Notes: a model not told the origin generated them from the sequence alone. A DNA stretch of 64,000 nucleotides from Caballeronia peredens (GCA_001544595.2 FCOH02000028.1:1-64000); one strand, 5' to 3'. Positions 1 to 7,008 are shown, counted from the stretch's first letter. Translations and numbers: made by a program.

Positions 1-111
1 TAGGCTTAAACATAGGCAGAAGACTACCTCAAAATTTAAGCGTTGCCGCATGTCCGGTATTTGCGGGGGCCGGCCCACCCTCCTTGGCAGAAGGGGCGGG
101 GTAGGTGGTGC
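1..111. other. Left edge, no gene seen
   Basis: No supported reading frame. The stretch lies just downstream of the minus-strand gene that stops at 112 and contains a C-rich/G-rich pair that could form a weak hairpin near 70-105. Confidence 0.4.
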
Positions 112-459
112 TTATTCTTCGGTTTCCTCGTCCTCTTCTTCGCTGTCCTCCACGGATTCAAGGCGCTCGGTCAGATACTCTTCAACATCTCTGCTCAATT
201 CGTTGGCGATACTTTCTTGGATAAGACGGATGAAGCCTCCGTAGCAGCCGTCATCACAATTGGCGGAGACAGGAATCCAGCAATCGTTGGCGAGAACTGC
301 GCAAAGGTCTGCCATGTAGACAGGGGTGACATCAACAGCGATGTCATAGGCAGCTTCAGTGAGGTCGGTATCGGAATCGATGTCGCCAAATGCGATTAAA
401 TTTTTAGCGGATGCTTTGGCTTTGTTCAAAAGGTCTTCATAAGTCAGTTCGTTATTCAT
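112..459 (-). CDS. Small acidic protein, unknown function
   Basis: A 115-residue protein of no family I recognise. It has four cysteines between residues 53 and 72 and a very acidic tail made almost entirely of Glu and Asp. Its helical layout, an A...L...G.I segment near the N-terminus and an aliphatic C-terminal helix resemble the next two minus-strand genes (733-1047, 1525-1836), so the three may be distant paralogues; this is an impression by eye. The start is set by a GGAGACC ribosome-binding site just upstream, and a class 1 promoter lies at 495-561. Confidence 0.8.
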   Translation of the reverse strand: MNNELTYEDLLNKAKASAKNLIAFGDIDSDTDLTEAAYDIAVDVTPVYMADLCAVLANDCWIPVSANCDDGCYGGFIRLIQESIANELSRDVEEYLTERLESVEDSEEEDEETEE

Positions 460-494
460 ATTTGGTCTCCGTTTTTTGCTTTAGTTATACTTAT

Positions 495-561
495 AATTTA
501 GCAAAAACGCGCCTAAAGTCAAATTTATGACCCTATATTTACCGACTTTCCGACGAACGGT
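495..561 (-). promoter_or_regulatory. Class 1 promoter
   Basis: Reading on the minus strand: ACCGTTCGTCGGAAA box, TTGACT -35 beginning 39 bp after the box start, 16-bp spacer, extended TGC-TAAATT -10. Drives the gene at 112-459. GATATC lies 7 bp upstream of the box. Confidence 0.75.
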
Positions 562-623
562 TTATATGGATATCACCTCTTGAGTTCAGAGATGAAGTGA
601 CGATGAGTTAGGGTAGATCGATG

Positions 624-687
624 GCGAAGCTGGAACCGTGAGGAAAGCGGTGTCGCCCGCGTGTGCCTCTTAGAAGGCGGTTTTTTC
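624..687 (+). repeat. Structured dispersed repeat, copy 1
   Basis: First of nine copies of a GC-rich element of about 62 nt. It starts GCGAAGCTG, has CCGTGAGG, a GCGG-TGTCGC-CCGC hairpin, then a GCCT...AGGC hairpin followed by a T run. The strand shown is the reading orientation; function unknown. Confidence 0.8.
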
Positions 688-732
688 CTACCAATCGAAG
701 CCCCGCTGGAGGCGTGTTAGCCATCGTTCCTT

Positions 733-1047
733 TCAGATTTCGGCCGTTGTGTTCGTGGCGGGAAAATGCTGTTGCAGGAAGAGAAGGACTGTCGCGGTAA
801 GCTGCTCGGAAAACAGGCGACTAATCCGCTTCGGTGAGAGCCCACATTCGGCCTGGATGTCGTCGTCGTCTTCAGCGAGCTTTCGCAGTTCAGTGTTGGT
901 GGTCGGAGTGAAAGAGTAGGCGATAACTTCAGCCATGTGTTCAAGCTCGTCAGCCTTGATAGAGCCGTTTTCAATGAGTTCAAGGGCATGCTCAAGGGCA
1001 TCGTCCACGTAAGCAAAAAAATGGATGTCGTTGGCTTGGATGGTCAT
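733..1047 (-). CDS. Small helical protein, unknown function
   Basis: A 104-residue acidic, helical protein without a recognisable domain. An upstream in-frame start would add 32 arginine-rich residues, but the methionine at 1047 follows a GGAG site at good distance and begins a normal-looking protein, so I use it. The internal pattern (ALELIENGSIKADELEHMA) resembles the neighbours at 112-459 and 1525-1836. Its upstream DNA carries the inverted repeat at 1127-1148, which recurs in front of the gene at 40330-41519. Confidence 0.75.
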   Translation of the reverse strand: MTIQANDIHFFAYVDDALEHALELIENGSIKADELEHMAEVIAYSFTPTTNTELRKLAEDDDDIQAECGLSPKRISRLFSEQLTATVLLFLQQHFPATNTTAEI

Positions 1048-1126
1048 GTTTTGCTCCAGTAGTTGTTTAGGTTGTTTGTTATCTCGGGTAAGACGCATCG
1101 TATGCCTGCCTCGATATCGGCTGGGG

Positions 1127-1148
1127 ACGCGTGGAAAGTTCACGCATC
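1127..1148 (-). promoter_or_regulatory. Inverted repeat upstream of small gene
   Basis: On the plus strand the DNA reads GCGTGGAAAGTTCACGC followed by ATCTGG. An almost identical block (GCGTGGGAAGCTCACGC, ATCTGG) lies at about 41580-41602 upstream of another minus-strand gene. The arms are preserved while the loop differs, as expected for an operator or leader hairpin. A GATATC is nearby at about 1113. Confidence 0.5.
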
Positions 1149-1275
1149 TGGGAAGGGCATTGACAAGCGAGGCGAGATGTGATGAAAGGGTCTGTCGGCT
1201 GGACGTTTAGCGTCTGCCATGCAGCGGCCTCTTTTCTGAGGATTCGCGCGATGCCCTGTCTATCGGAACAAAAAA

Positions 1276-1488
1276 ATGCCACTGACACCGCAAGACATTG
1301 AGCACCTTGAGGCATTCAAAGCTTTGGAAGATTTTGATACCGATCTGGTCGAAACCCTGCTTGAGAATGTCAAAGACATAATGATTGCGTGGGGCGAGAA
1401 GCCCGCTGCGGATGAACGCTCGCAAGCACTCTTGGCTGCACTCACCCGCTACCTTCTTGAATCTCGGACGCAGAGCCAAGATCGTTGA
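1276..1488 (+). CDS. Possible small acidic protein
   Basis: A 70-residue open frame with protein-like composition: acidic, leucine-rich and predicted helical (MPLTPQDIEHLEAFKALEDF at the N-terminus). It is one of the few plus-strand genes among minus-strand neighbours. The ribosome-binding site (GGAA, 8 bp upstream) is weak and no clear promoter is seen, so this is a tentative call. The overlapping minus-strand frame has a less protein-like composition. Confidence 0.45.
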   Translation: MPLTPQDIEHLEAFKALEDFDTDLVETLLENVKDIMIAWGEKPAADERSQALLAALTRYLLESRTQSQDR

Positions 1489-1524
1489 TGGGCATATACC
1501 CCTCGTCGCGCGGGATTCTTCGTG

Positions 1525-1836
1525 TCAATTTTTCTGGAAGTAGCTGTTCAGATAGTCGCGTGCGTCCCGCTCAATTTGGGCTTTGATGCTGGCGTCAATC
1601 ACGAGCATGAGGTTGCTGATGCTGGGGTCCTTCGAGGCTTCGATGGCAGGGTTACTTGCGACAACGGAAAGCATGGCTTCGAAGGTCACTGGTTTGGCGG
1701 CGCTCGCGATGTTCTCTAGGTCAACGGTCCAATCGCTGTTTACTTTGATGAAACCGAGGTCAATGAACTGTTGAGCTAAGGCAAAAGCGCGAGATTTGAC
1801 GGTGTTGTAGGTAAGGGTTGATGTCGTTTCGGTCAT
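1525..1836 (-). CDS. Small protein, unknown function
   Basis: A 103-residue protein starting MTETTST, helical in the C-terminal half. The start at 1836 follows a GGAGACC site; 13 residues further upstream are in frame but lie ahead of that site. The intergenic DNA and the MTETT start are shared with the gene at 2871-3191, where a preceding gene also ends in EDDGYCD, so this is one arm of a local tandem duplication. It is cotranscribed with, and 35 bp downstream of, the 30-residue gene at 1872-1964. Confidence 0.75.
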   Translation of the reverse strand: MTETTSTLTYNTVKSRAFALAQQFIDLGFIKVNSDWTVDLENIASAAKPVTFEAMLSVVASNPAIEASKDPSISNLMLVIDASIKAQIERDARDYLNSYFQKN

Positions 1837-1871
1837 AAGGTCTCCAGTTTTTTTATTAGTTATGGGGTGCA

Positions 1872-1964
1872 TCAATCGCAGTAGCCGTCATCTTCGGATT
1901 CGAAGAAGTAATCGGGTGTTGTGTCGGTGGATTGTTGTTTCTGGTTCGTGTCTGTGTTGTTCAT
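1872..1964 (-). CDS. 30-residue peptide, remnant of EDDGYCD gene
   Basis: A very short frame with a good ribosome-binding site (GGAGG, 5 bp before ATG). Its 30 residues are polar and end in EDDGYCD, exactly the end of the 145-residue protein at 3229-3666. The following DNA (TGATGCACCCCATAAC) is also identical between the two sites. I read it as a shortened or rearranged copy of that gene that kept its 3' end; whether the peptide is made is unknown. Confidence 0.55.
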   Translation of the reverse strand: MNNTDTNQKQQSTDTTPDYFFESEDDGYCD

Positions 1965-1995
1965 GTAAGCCTCCGTGTTGTTGTTCTTGTAAGCC

Positions 1996-2015
1996 CCGAA
2001 AACGGGGTAAAGGTC
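1996..2015 (-). terminator. Intercistronic hairpin
   Basis: CCCCGTTTTCGGGG stem-loop on the minus strand between the stop at 2025 and the start at 1964. One of six similar hairpins placed about 25-35 nt upstream of the next gene's ribosome-binding site; a partial terminator or attenuator is likely. Confidence 0.5.
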
Positions 2016-2024
2016 TCTTGCTTT

Positions 2025-2369
2025 TTAGTGGGTCAATCCTTTTGCGCCGATGGGTTTGCCTTCAGCATTGCGCACTTGCTCACCTGGAGCGACGAAATTG
2101 GAAGGAGTGTCGCTACCGTTCAGGCAAAGGCTGGATACGATGTAGATAGCGTCGCTGTCATTGGTGAACTCAACGGGTTGTTTGTCTTTGTTCTCGAAGA
2201 TCAATGACGAATAGGTGGTAGTGAAGAGCGCAATACCGTTGACTTCACCAGCTTCTGATTTGGCCGCTGCGCGGCGGGCAATCGTGCCGCTTGGAGGAAT
2301 GACGATCTCTTTGTTCTCGGCGTCAAAAATGTTTAGAGTGTGAGGTGTCAGATTTACTAGGTTTTTCAT
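2025..2369 (-). CDS. NLTPH-type small protein of phages and plasmids
   Basis: A 114-residue protein beginning MKNLVNLTPHTLNIFD and containing IPPSGTIARR, a pairing I recognise from uncharacterised small proteins common in phages and plasmids. No enzymatic motif is visible and the function is unknown. Start 2369 follows GGAG and the class 1 promoter at 2405-2471. It appears to be the first gene of a short operon with 1872-1964 and 1525-1836, separated from them by the hairpin at 1996-2015. Confidence 0.8.
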   Translation of the reverse strand: MKNLVNLTPHTLNIFDAENKEIVIPPSGTIARRAAAKSEAGEVNGIALFTTTYSSLIFENKDKQPVEFTNDSDAIYIVSSLCLNGSDTPSNFVAPGEQVRNAEGKPIGAKGLTH

Positions 2370-2404
2370 TCTTGATTCTCCTTTTTTATTGTGGTTGTAA
2401 TATC

Positions 2405-2471
2405 AATTTATCAAAAACGAGCTTTAAGTCAAATTTATCGGCTAATATTTAGCGACTTTCAGACGAACGGT
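2405..2471 (-). promoter_or_regulatory. Class 1 promoter
   Basis: Minus-strand ACCGTTCGTCTGAAA box, 39 bp to TTGACT, 16-bp spacer, TGATAAATT -10. Drives 2025-2369 and lies back to back with the plus-strand promoter at 2479-2506. Confidence 0.75.
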
Positions 2472-2478
2472 TACCTAG

Positions 2479-2506
2479 TTGACGCAATTGAATCTTCTGC
2501 TAAGTT
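2479..2506 (+). promoter_or_regulatory. Promoter, TTGACG-N16-TAAGTT
   Basis: Divergent from the class 1 promoter and directly abutting its box. The spacer is again 16 bp. The same arrangement is duplicated at 3774-3801. Confidence 0.65.
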
Positions 2507-2530
2507 GGATATATGCACTCGGAGAGCGTT

Positions 2531-2698
2531 ATGGAAGAAAAAGATAAAGAAGGTGACGAATCAGCAAGCAAGCCAAAGAATGCTAGGCGTCCTGTGCCTG
2601 TGCTGTCTGATTCGGAGAAGCGGCTTTTCGCAAAGCTTCGTCCGATGTCTCTGGAAGAACTCGATAGAGGACTAGCGAAGATAGCTAGGAAAGAATGA
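2531..2698 (+). CDS. Small charged protein, copy 1 of tandem pair
   Basis: A 55-residue protein (MEEKDKEGDE start, core RRPVPVLSDSEKRLFAKL, then MSLEELDRGLAKIARKE). The ATG at 2531 is chosen over one 18 bp upstream because it follows GGAG at proper distance. It is a close paralogue of 3826-4041, about 70 percent identical over the shared part, and both copies have the same divergent promoter arrangement. No known family is recognised. Confidence 0.75.
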   Translation: MEEKDKEGDESASKPKNARRPVPVLSDSEKRLFAKLRPMSLEELDRGLAKIARKE

Positions 2699-2809
2699 GG
2701 TCTGGGCTAGAACAAGCCTCCCGTTGGAACGAAGGTTCGCCTCCCGGCTCTGTAGCGTTGCAAAGATGGACGTGTGAAAGCTCTCGTGTTGAGGGCTTTT
2801 GTGTTTGTG

Positions 2810-2870
2810 GCGAAGCTGAAGCCGTGAGGCCGCGGTGTCGCCCGCGTATGCCTTTAAATGAGGCCGGCCC
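2810..2870 (+). repeat. Structured dispersed repeat, copy 2
   Basis: GCGAAGCTG, CCGTGAGG, GCGGTGTCGCCCGC hairpin and a weaker GCCT...AGGC hairpin. It ends exactly at the stop codon of the minus-strand gene 2871-3191. Confidence 0.75.
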
Positions 2871-3191
2871 TTACCAAGTCCAACCAAGCTTTCCATCTGG
2901 CTCGACAATCAAAGTAATCAGGTCGTGTTTCGTAGAGCGGAAGATGTGGCAATTGCCTGCGCGACGGTAAGCGCTCACATCGTAGTCAGAGAGATACCTC
3001 TTGAGCCAGTTTGAGAATGAGATGTCGACCACTTCAAAGGGCCAATCGCGCCGATACTTCTTCACCTTTGGAACGCGTGTCTGCATAACTGGGGTAGCGG
3101 GTGGGTTGAGGGCAAGAAGGTGGTCCACAAGCTCACAAGCTTGTGCGGCTGTAATAGGTTTGATCAGGTGGGTAGTGGTGGTCTCGGTCAT
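2871..3191 (-). CDS. Small basic protein, unknown function
   Basis: A 106-residue protein starting MTETTTT with several Lys/Arg clusters (KVKKYRRDW) and a C-terminal ITLIVEPDGKLGWTW strand region. No family is recognised. It follows the EDDGYCD gene (3229-3666) by 37 bp and has GGAGACTGCA as ribosome-binding region, matching the layout of the duplicate arm at 1525-1964. The protein bodies have diverged strongly; only the first residues and the flanking DNA are alike. Confidence 0.75.
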   Translation of the reverse strand: MTETTTTHLIKPITAAQACELVDHLLALNPPATPVMQTRVPKVKKYRRDWPFEVVDISFSNWLKRYLSDYDVSAYRRAGNCHIFRSTKHDLITLIVEPDGKLGWTW

Positions 3192-3228
3192 TGCAGTCTC
3201 CAGTCTTTTTTATTGGTTATGGGGTGCA

Positions 3229-3666
3229 TCAATCGCAGTAGCCGTCATCTTCTCCAGCAAAGACGTAAGCCGCTGGCTCTTCCAACACGGTCAGTTCTGC
3301 GCTCACGGTTCCGTTGGCACAGTCGATATAGAGACTGTTGATGCCGCCGCTGAAAGTGATGCTGTGGAAGGCTGGATGTTGTTCTAAGACAGCTACCTTG
3401 ATCTCGCTTTGCTTGAGAGAGGGGCTGTAGACGATGAAGGTTTCTCTGTCAGAGCTTTGTTTTATCGCCAGTTTGTAGAGTGAGCGAGTATCCAACACAG
3501 CCGAAATGATGTTCTCTTTGGGGGCAGATTTCTCTTTGTTGTAATAGGCGCCATCAGACAAGTCTTCGAATAGAGAAAGAGCTTCTTCACGGCTGCTAGC
3601 TTCTACTACTAGGGATTCGCTCTCAGTGACAGTGTAGGTTGTTGTGCGGGTTACTTTGATTAACAT
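3229..3666 (-). CDS. DpnD/PcfM-like small protein ending EDDGYCD
   Basis: A 145-residue protein. Residues 1-35 (strand, then EASSREEALSLFEDL) resemble the short N-terminal fold seen in DpnD/PcfM-like proteins, a weak similarity by eye; 36102-36410 has the same opening. The last seven residues, EDDGYCD, recur at the end of the 30-residue frame 1872-1964. Start 3666 follows GGAGACC; class 1 promoter at 3700-3766. Confidence 0.75.
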   Translation of the reverse strand: MLIKVTRTTTYTVTESESLVVEASSREEALSLFEDLSDGAYYNKEKSAPKENIISAVLDTRSLYKLAIKQSSDRETFIVYSPSLKQSEIKVAVLEQHPAFHSITFSGGINSLYIDCANGTVSAELTVLEEPAAYVFAGEDDGYCD

Positions 3667-3699
3667 GGTGGTCTCCGGTTTTGTTTTTCTTATACTTCT

Positions 3700-3766
3700 A
3701 ATTTATCAAAAACAAGCCTGAAGTCAAATTTATAGACGGTTATTTGGTGACTTTCAGACGAACGGT
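3700..3766 (-). promoter_or_regulatory. Class 1 promoter
   Basis: Minus-strand ACCGTTCGTCTGAAA box, 39 bp to TTGACT, 16-bp spacer, TGATAAATT. Drives 3229-3666. Duplicate of the region at 2405-2471, including the divergent plus-strand promoter next to it. Confidence 0.75.
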
Positions 3767-3773
3767 TACCTAG

Positions 3774-3801
3774 TTGATGCAATACAATCTACTGCTAAGT
3801 T
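3774..3801 (+). promoter_or_regulatory. Promoter, TTGATG-N16-TAAGTT
   Basis: Copy of the promoter at 2479-2506 with the same 16-bp spacer; precedes 3826-4041. Confidence 0.6.
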
Positions 3802-3825
3802 GCATATATACACTTGGAAAGCGTT

Positions 3826-4041
3826 ATGGACGAAAGAGAGAAAGAAGGTGATGAGATAACAAACAAGTCAAAGAACGCTAGGCGTCCCGTGCCTGTGCTG
3901 TCTGAGTCAGAGAAGCGGCTCTTCGAAAAGCTTCCTCCGATGTCGTTGGAAGAACTCGATAGGGGACTGGCGAGATGGTCCGGAAAGCTGAGTGTGGGTT
4001 GGGACAAGTCTCCCGTAGGAAGCTGTGTGGCGAAGCTGTAG
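3826..4041 (+). CDS. Small charged protein, copy 2 with frameshifted end
   Basis: A 71-residue paralogue of 2531-2698. The two match closely up to the DRGLA of the C-terminal helix. Here the DNA has lost one base relative to copy 1 (GCGAGATGG versus GCGAAGATAG), after which the frame reads into what is untranslated DNA in copy 1 and ends inside the structured repeat at 4030-4088. Restoring one A gives GLAKMVRKAE, similar to GLAKIARKE of copy 1. The last 18 or so residues are therefore probably not ancestral. Confidence 0.65.
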   Translation: MDEREKEGDEITNKSKNARRPVPVLSESEKRLFEKLPPMSLEELDRGLARWSGKLSVGWDKSPVGSCVAKL

Positions 4042-4088
4042 CCGTTAGGGAGCGGTGTCGCCCGCGTGTAGTTCTTAGGATGCGTGTT
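4030..4088 (+). repeat. Structured dispersed repeat, copy 3
   Basis: GCGAAGCTG, CCGTTAGG, GCGGTGTCGCCCGC present; the second hairpin is degenerate (GTAGTTCTTAGGATGCG). Overlaps the 3' end of the plus-strand gene before it. Confidence 0.65.
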
Positions 4089-4103
4089 TCTCGAAACCGA
4101 CAA

Positions 4104-4136
4104 AAAAGCCCCAGTAACGGGGCTTTGTCTTTGCTA
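4104..4136 (-). terminator. Rho-independent terminator
   Basis: AAAGCCCCGTTACTGGGGCT hairpin followed by a T run on the minus strand, 7-40 bp after the stop of 4143-4748; T-rich on both sides, so probably bidirectional. Confidence 0.8.
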
Positions 4137-4142
4137 CGAGGC

Positions 4143-4748
4143 TTACTTCATTCTCTGAGCCAAGGAGTGGTTCATCCAGGTGATGAGTTCCCTGGTGAGA
4201 GCGGGTCGCCGTTTTTCGTCAAAGACAACCGAGCAAGGCTTTGAGAGAAAATCGCTGAAGGCAGCGAACCGGCATGTGCAGGAAAGCGAATGCACGCCAT
4301 CTCCGCAGTGTCCTGGATCGTTGGGACCATCGAAATACATCGTCAGGCTGTCGCCACCGAGCCCTTTGATATTCACGGTCGGCTCCTTCGTGCACGTGAT
4401 GCCAAGCACGCAGCTATTGACGATTGCGAAGAGACCGCCGTCATACTGCGCAATCGTCTGGTTGGTCATCAATCCATCATTGGACTGGGTGACCGTTGTC
4501 GGAACATCAACCTTCGCAAAGCCAACCCCTGCCTTCTTTGCTTGCTTGTAGAAAGCGAGGAAGATATCGGCTGTGATGTTCTGTGACTCGGCATCCAGGG
4601 CATCGGACTTGTCTTGTAGGGCTTGCTTCGATGCTTGCTGTCGCTGGATGTGACTTTGGGCGGCTCGGACATCGTCGAGGTCTCCCGCGTGGCTATTGGA
4701 AGCGAATGCTAGGGCTGCAAGAAGGCTTCCTACAATACGTGCAAACAT
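4143..4748 (-). CDS. Exported cysteine-containing protein
   Basis: A 201-residue protein with a signal peptide (about residues 1-21, cleavage after SHA) followed by a Gln/Ala/Asp-rich helical segment at 25-60 and a cysteine-containing C-terminal part (C residues around 113-172, including CGDGVHSLSCTC). It should act in the periplasm. It is followed on the same strand by a terminator and lies 36 bp downstream of the membrane protein 4785-5432, so the two likely form an operon. No family is recognised. Confidence 0.75.
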   Translation of the reverse strand: MFARIVGSLLAALAFASNSHAGDLDDVRAAQSHIQRQQASKQALQDKSDALDAESQNITADIFLAFYKQAKKAGVGFAKVDVPTTVTQSNDGLMTNQTIAQYDGGLFAIVNSCVLGITCTKEPTVNIKGLGGDSLTMYFDGPNDPGHCGDGVHSLSCTCRFAAFSDFLSKPCSVVFDEKRRPALTRELITWMNHSLAQRMK

Positions 4749-4784
4749 TGGTCGTTTCTTTCGTTAGATTGGTGGAAAAGTGTC

Positions 4785-5432
4785 TTACGTCCGTTGGCAG
4801 ACGTTCTGTTTCCAGAGGTAGAAGTTTTGATCGGTGACGGGTTGCATCTGAACTTCATCCGGTGTCGTCTGAACGCTGTGGGTTACTGCCCCGGACAAAT
4901 TGCTGTTTGTGAAATCGTCTTCGTAGAGGGTGCCCATCGTTTGTTGTTGACAGTCGATGAGCATCTTCACGACAGCGGAAGTGACAACCTTGTTATCTGA
5001 GCCCCGGAAGGGCATGTTGTATTCGAATTTGACCCATGCAGCGCGCCGTGCCCCGACTGTCTCTAGGGCATCAGCATCAATGAACCATTGCGATGTCAGG
5101 CCGGTGCCATCAGACCATGTAGCGAAGGCAGTCCAAGGACCATTTGGCGGGGACGGCTGTGTCATGACATAGCCTACAAGCGCGGTGTTCACAACAAAGA
5201 CGAACCCTCCCCAAACTCTCCAGCCCTTGACTGACGGCAGATCACGCAGGTAGGGGAATTTCTGTGCCCAGACTAGTAGCGCGGCTCCATAGGCAACGAG
5301 GCAAATGTCCCACATCAATGCCGCGTCGCGGCTTGGGTAGATCATCTTGCTCACGAGCGACGGCAGCATGAAGTAGAGCAGAAACGGACCCCAACGGCGT
5401 TTCTTTGGCGCTTTCATTGTCGTCATTTGCAT
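4785..5432 (-). CDS. Membrane protein with surface-adhesin-E-like domain
   Basis: A 215-residue protein: three hydrophobic segments at about residues 14-32, 38-56 and 70-90, then a soluble domain. That domain (QWFIDADALETVGARRAAWVKF ... VKMLIDCQQQTM) has the strand order and single central Cys of the small periplasmic surface-adhesin-E-like domain; this is by eye. Three methionines lie within the first six codons and no strong ribosome-binding site distinguishes them. Operon partner of 4143-4748. Confidence 0.65.
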   Translation of the reverse strand: MQMTTMKAPKKRRWGPFLLYFMLPSLVSKMIYPSRDAALMWDICLVAYGAALLVWAQKFPYLRDLPSVKGWRVWGGFVFVVNTALVGYVMTQPSPPNGPWTAFATWSDGTGLTSQWFIDADALETVGARRAAWVKFEYNMPFRGSDNKVVTSAVVKMLIDCQQQTMGTLYEDDFTNSNLSGAVTHSVQTTPDEVQMQPVTDQNFYLWKQNVCQRT

Positions 5433-5661
5433 CTTCTGACCTTCGCGTTTCTCTGTTTTTCTTGACCCGGCGAGGATTCATGCCATGGCCGCCCATCTGC
5501 TTGTCGTCAAAAACCTCAAGAACTTGAGGCCGCAATGTGCAAAATAATTCGTGGTGACGTCCTCTGGAATGTGCCTAATATGCTCATCTGGACACTTGCT
5601 TTTCGTGCTAGCCTAGCCGGTTAAAAATCGATTCCAACGACTACTGCCAACGGGGTTAATC

Positions 5662-6441
5662 ATGTCGAAAGGAAAGGTGCTCGATACCGCAATTGAGGTT
5701 GAGTATCTGTTGAAGGAGTTGGGTGGGACAGGACGGGGGCTTCACAATCTGCTCGATTCAGCAATCGAAGGCGGTGCCGCCATCCCTCGGCTTGTGATTC
5801 GGAACATCCGGGAACTGGCTGTCCTTCGCAATAAGATCGCCCATGAGAAGTTCGTTCTCAGCGAAGACGATGCTGAAGACTTCGAAACGATGGGCAAGCT
5901 AGTCATTAAGCGACTGAAAGCGATCAGGCCTGGCAGTGCGAAAACGGAGCCGGAAGTGGCTGTGAAGACTGCGGCGGTGAAGAAACCTGAGCCGGTTGCC
6001 AAGAAGAAGGCTGCGTCCAAGGTCGAAGAGTCTGCCGCAAAGAAGACCTCGGAAAAGACGGCTCGTAAGGCATCGCCCACGGTAGCCGTCAAAAAGCCAG
6101 TGGCGAAGAAAGCCGCTATCAAGACGGTCGGTTCAAAGGTTGTCGCTAAGAAAGCCCCTGCAAAAAAACCCACTGTCAAGAAAGCAGTTGTGAACAAGGT
6201 CATCGCGACAAAGGTGGCGGTGAAAAAAACGCCTGCCAAGAAGGTTGCCGCGAAGAAGGCCCCGGCTAAAACCGTCCCCACGGTCAAAGTAGAGGCGGTC
6301 GCTGTTAAGACTGGAAAGATCAGGAAAAAGCCCGTGATCTCAGAGGGAACTTTGCTGGCGATTGAGCGCACGGCGCAATCTGGCTCTGGACTGGCAAAAC
6401 TGGCTGCAACATTCGCGCTGTTGACTAGGGCGCTCAAATAA
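5662..6441 (+). CDS. HEPN-like domain fused to histone-H1-like tail
   Basis: A 259-residue protein in two parts. Residues 1-92 are helical and carry an RNKIAH motif (R56-x4-H61), the signature of HEPN domains, in the DUF4145-like context of small HEPN proteins. Residues about 95-225 are a low-complexity Lys/Ala/Val/Pro tail with many KKA, KKP and AKK repeats, like bacterial histone-H1/AlgP-type DNA-binding tails. A short helical segment ends the protein. HEPN proteins are often RNases or toxins; the basic tail should hold it on nucleic acid. ATG follows GGGG. The codon-poor composition of the tail produces long antisense open frames, which I ignore. Confidence 0.75.
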   Translation: MSKGKVLDTAIEVEYLLKELGGTGRGLHNLLDSAIEGGAAIPRLVIRNIRELAVLRNKIAHEKFVLSEDDAEDFETMGKLVIKRLKAIRPGSAKTEPEVAVKTAAVKKPEPVAKKKAASKVEESAAKKTSEKTARKASPTVAVKKPVAKKAAIKTVGSKVVAKKAPAKKPTVKKAVVNKVIATKVAVKKTPAKKVAAKKAPAKTVPTVKVEAVAVKTGKIRKKPVISEGTLLAIERTAQSGSGLAKLAATFALLTRALK

Positions 6442-6454
6442 GTTTCTCATTTGC

Positions 6455-6943
6455 CTAGCCCTCGATGCAGTCAGCGAGGCTCATCGTCCTGGCGGTGTAG
6501 CTCGTGCCTTGCCAGATGTATTGTTGGATGGTCACGGTCTCGGGCTGGAGGGTGTTGCCAATGATGATGTTGGTGTCCAAAATCGCTCTGGCATGGGCAA
6601 GGAAGCGCTCGTTTTCGTCGGTGGTGGTGATGGTCGCCAGAAGAGCCAGAAGACGAGCTTTCGCCTCTTCTATGTTGTCTGGTGCGATGTCGACGCCATA
6701 GAGGGTAGAGATAGCCTGCAATGCATGAATGTCGGCCGGCATGTTATCGGGGCGGTGCGCGAGCTTTCGGGCAAGTATGGCTACAAGGAAGTTGCCGTTG
6801 CCACAGGCAGGCTCAAGCCACGTTGAGAGTGGATTGCGGTATTGCTCCACGGGGATGAGGTCAAGCATGGCGTTGACTTCTCGCTCTGCGGTGAAGACTT
6901 CCCCCAGGTCCCGTATGCGTTGCTTGCTCTTCGTCTGGCTCAT
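6455..6943 (-). CDS. Short N6-adenine-type DNA methyltransferase
   Basis: A 162-residue protein with EVFTAEREVNAMLDLI followed by SAM-binding motif I (LEPACGNGNF, residues 43-52) and an acidic motif II region (LYGVDIAPDNIEEAKARL), as in type I/TaqI-like adenine methylases. The expected NPPY catalytic motif is absent; the corresponding place reads IIIGNTLQ. Proteins of this short form occur in phages and plasmids, so it may be a complete but unusual or inactive enzyme rather than a fragment. No restriction or specificity subunit is adjacent. Start follows GGGACC. Confidence 0.7.
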   Translation of the reverse strand: MSQTKSKQRIRDLGEVFTAEREVNAMLDLIPVEQYRNPLSTWLEPACGNGNFLVAILARKLAHRPDNMPADIHALQAISTLYGVDIAPDNIEEAKARLLALLATITTTDENERFLAHARAILDTNIIIGNTLQPETVTIQQYIWQGTSYTARTMSLADCIEG

Positions 6944-7008
6944 GCTGGTCCCTTGTTCTTATTGTTGGTTGGGTAGCCCGTTGAGGTAGGTGGGCAAGTC
7001 CATGAGGT

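Noticed and set aside
5433..5661. Minus-strand frame extending 5242-5535 upstream of the membrane protein
   Set aside because: Starts at TTG without a ribosome-binding site and runs out of frame through the real gene; the rest of the stretch shows nothing convincing.
5742..6437. Long antisense frame over the HEPN-H1 gene
   Set aside because: Mirror of the Lys/Ala-rich coding repeat; hydrophobic repeats arise from reading AAG/GCC codons backwards.
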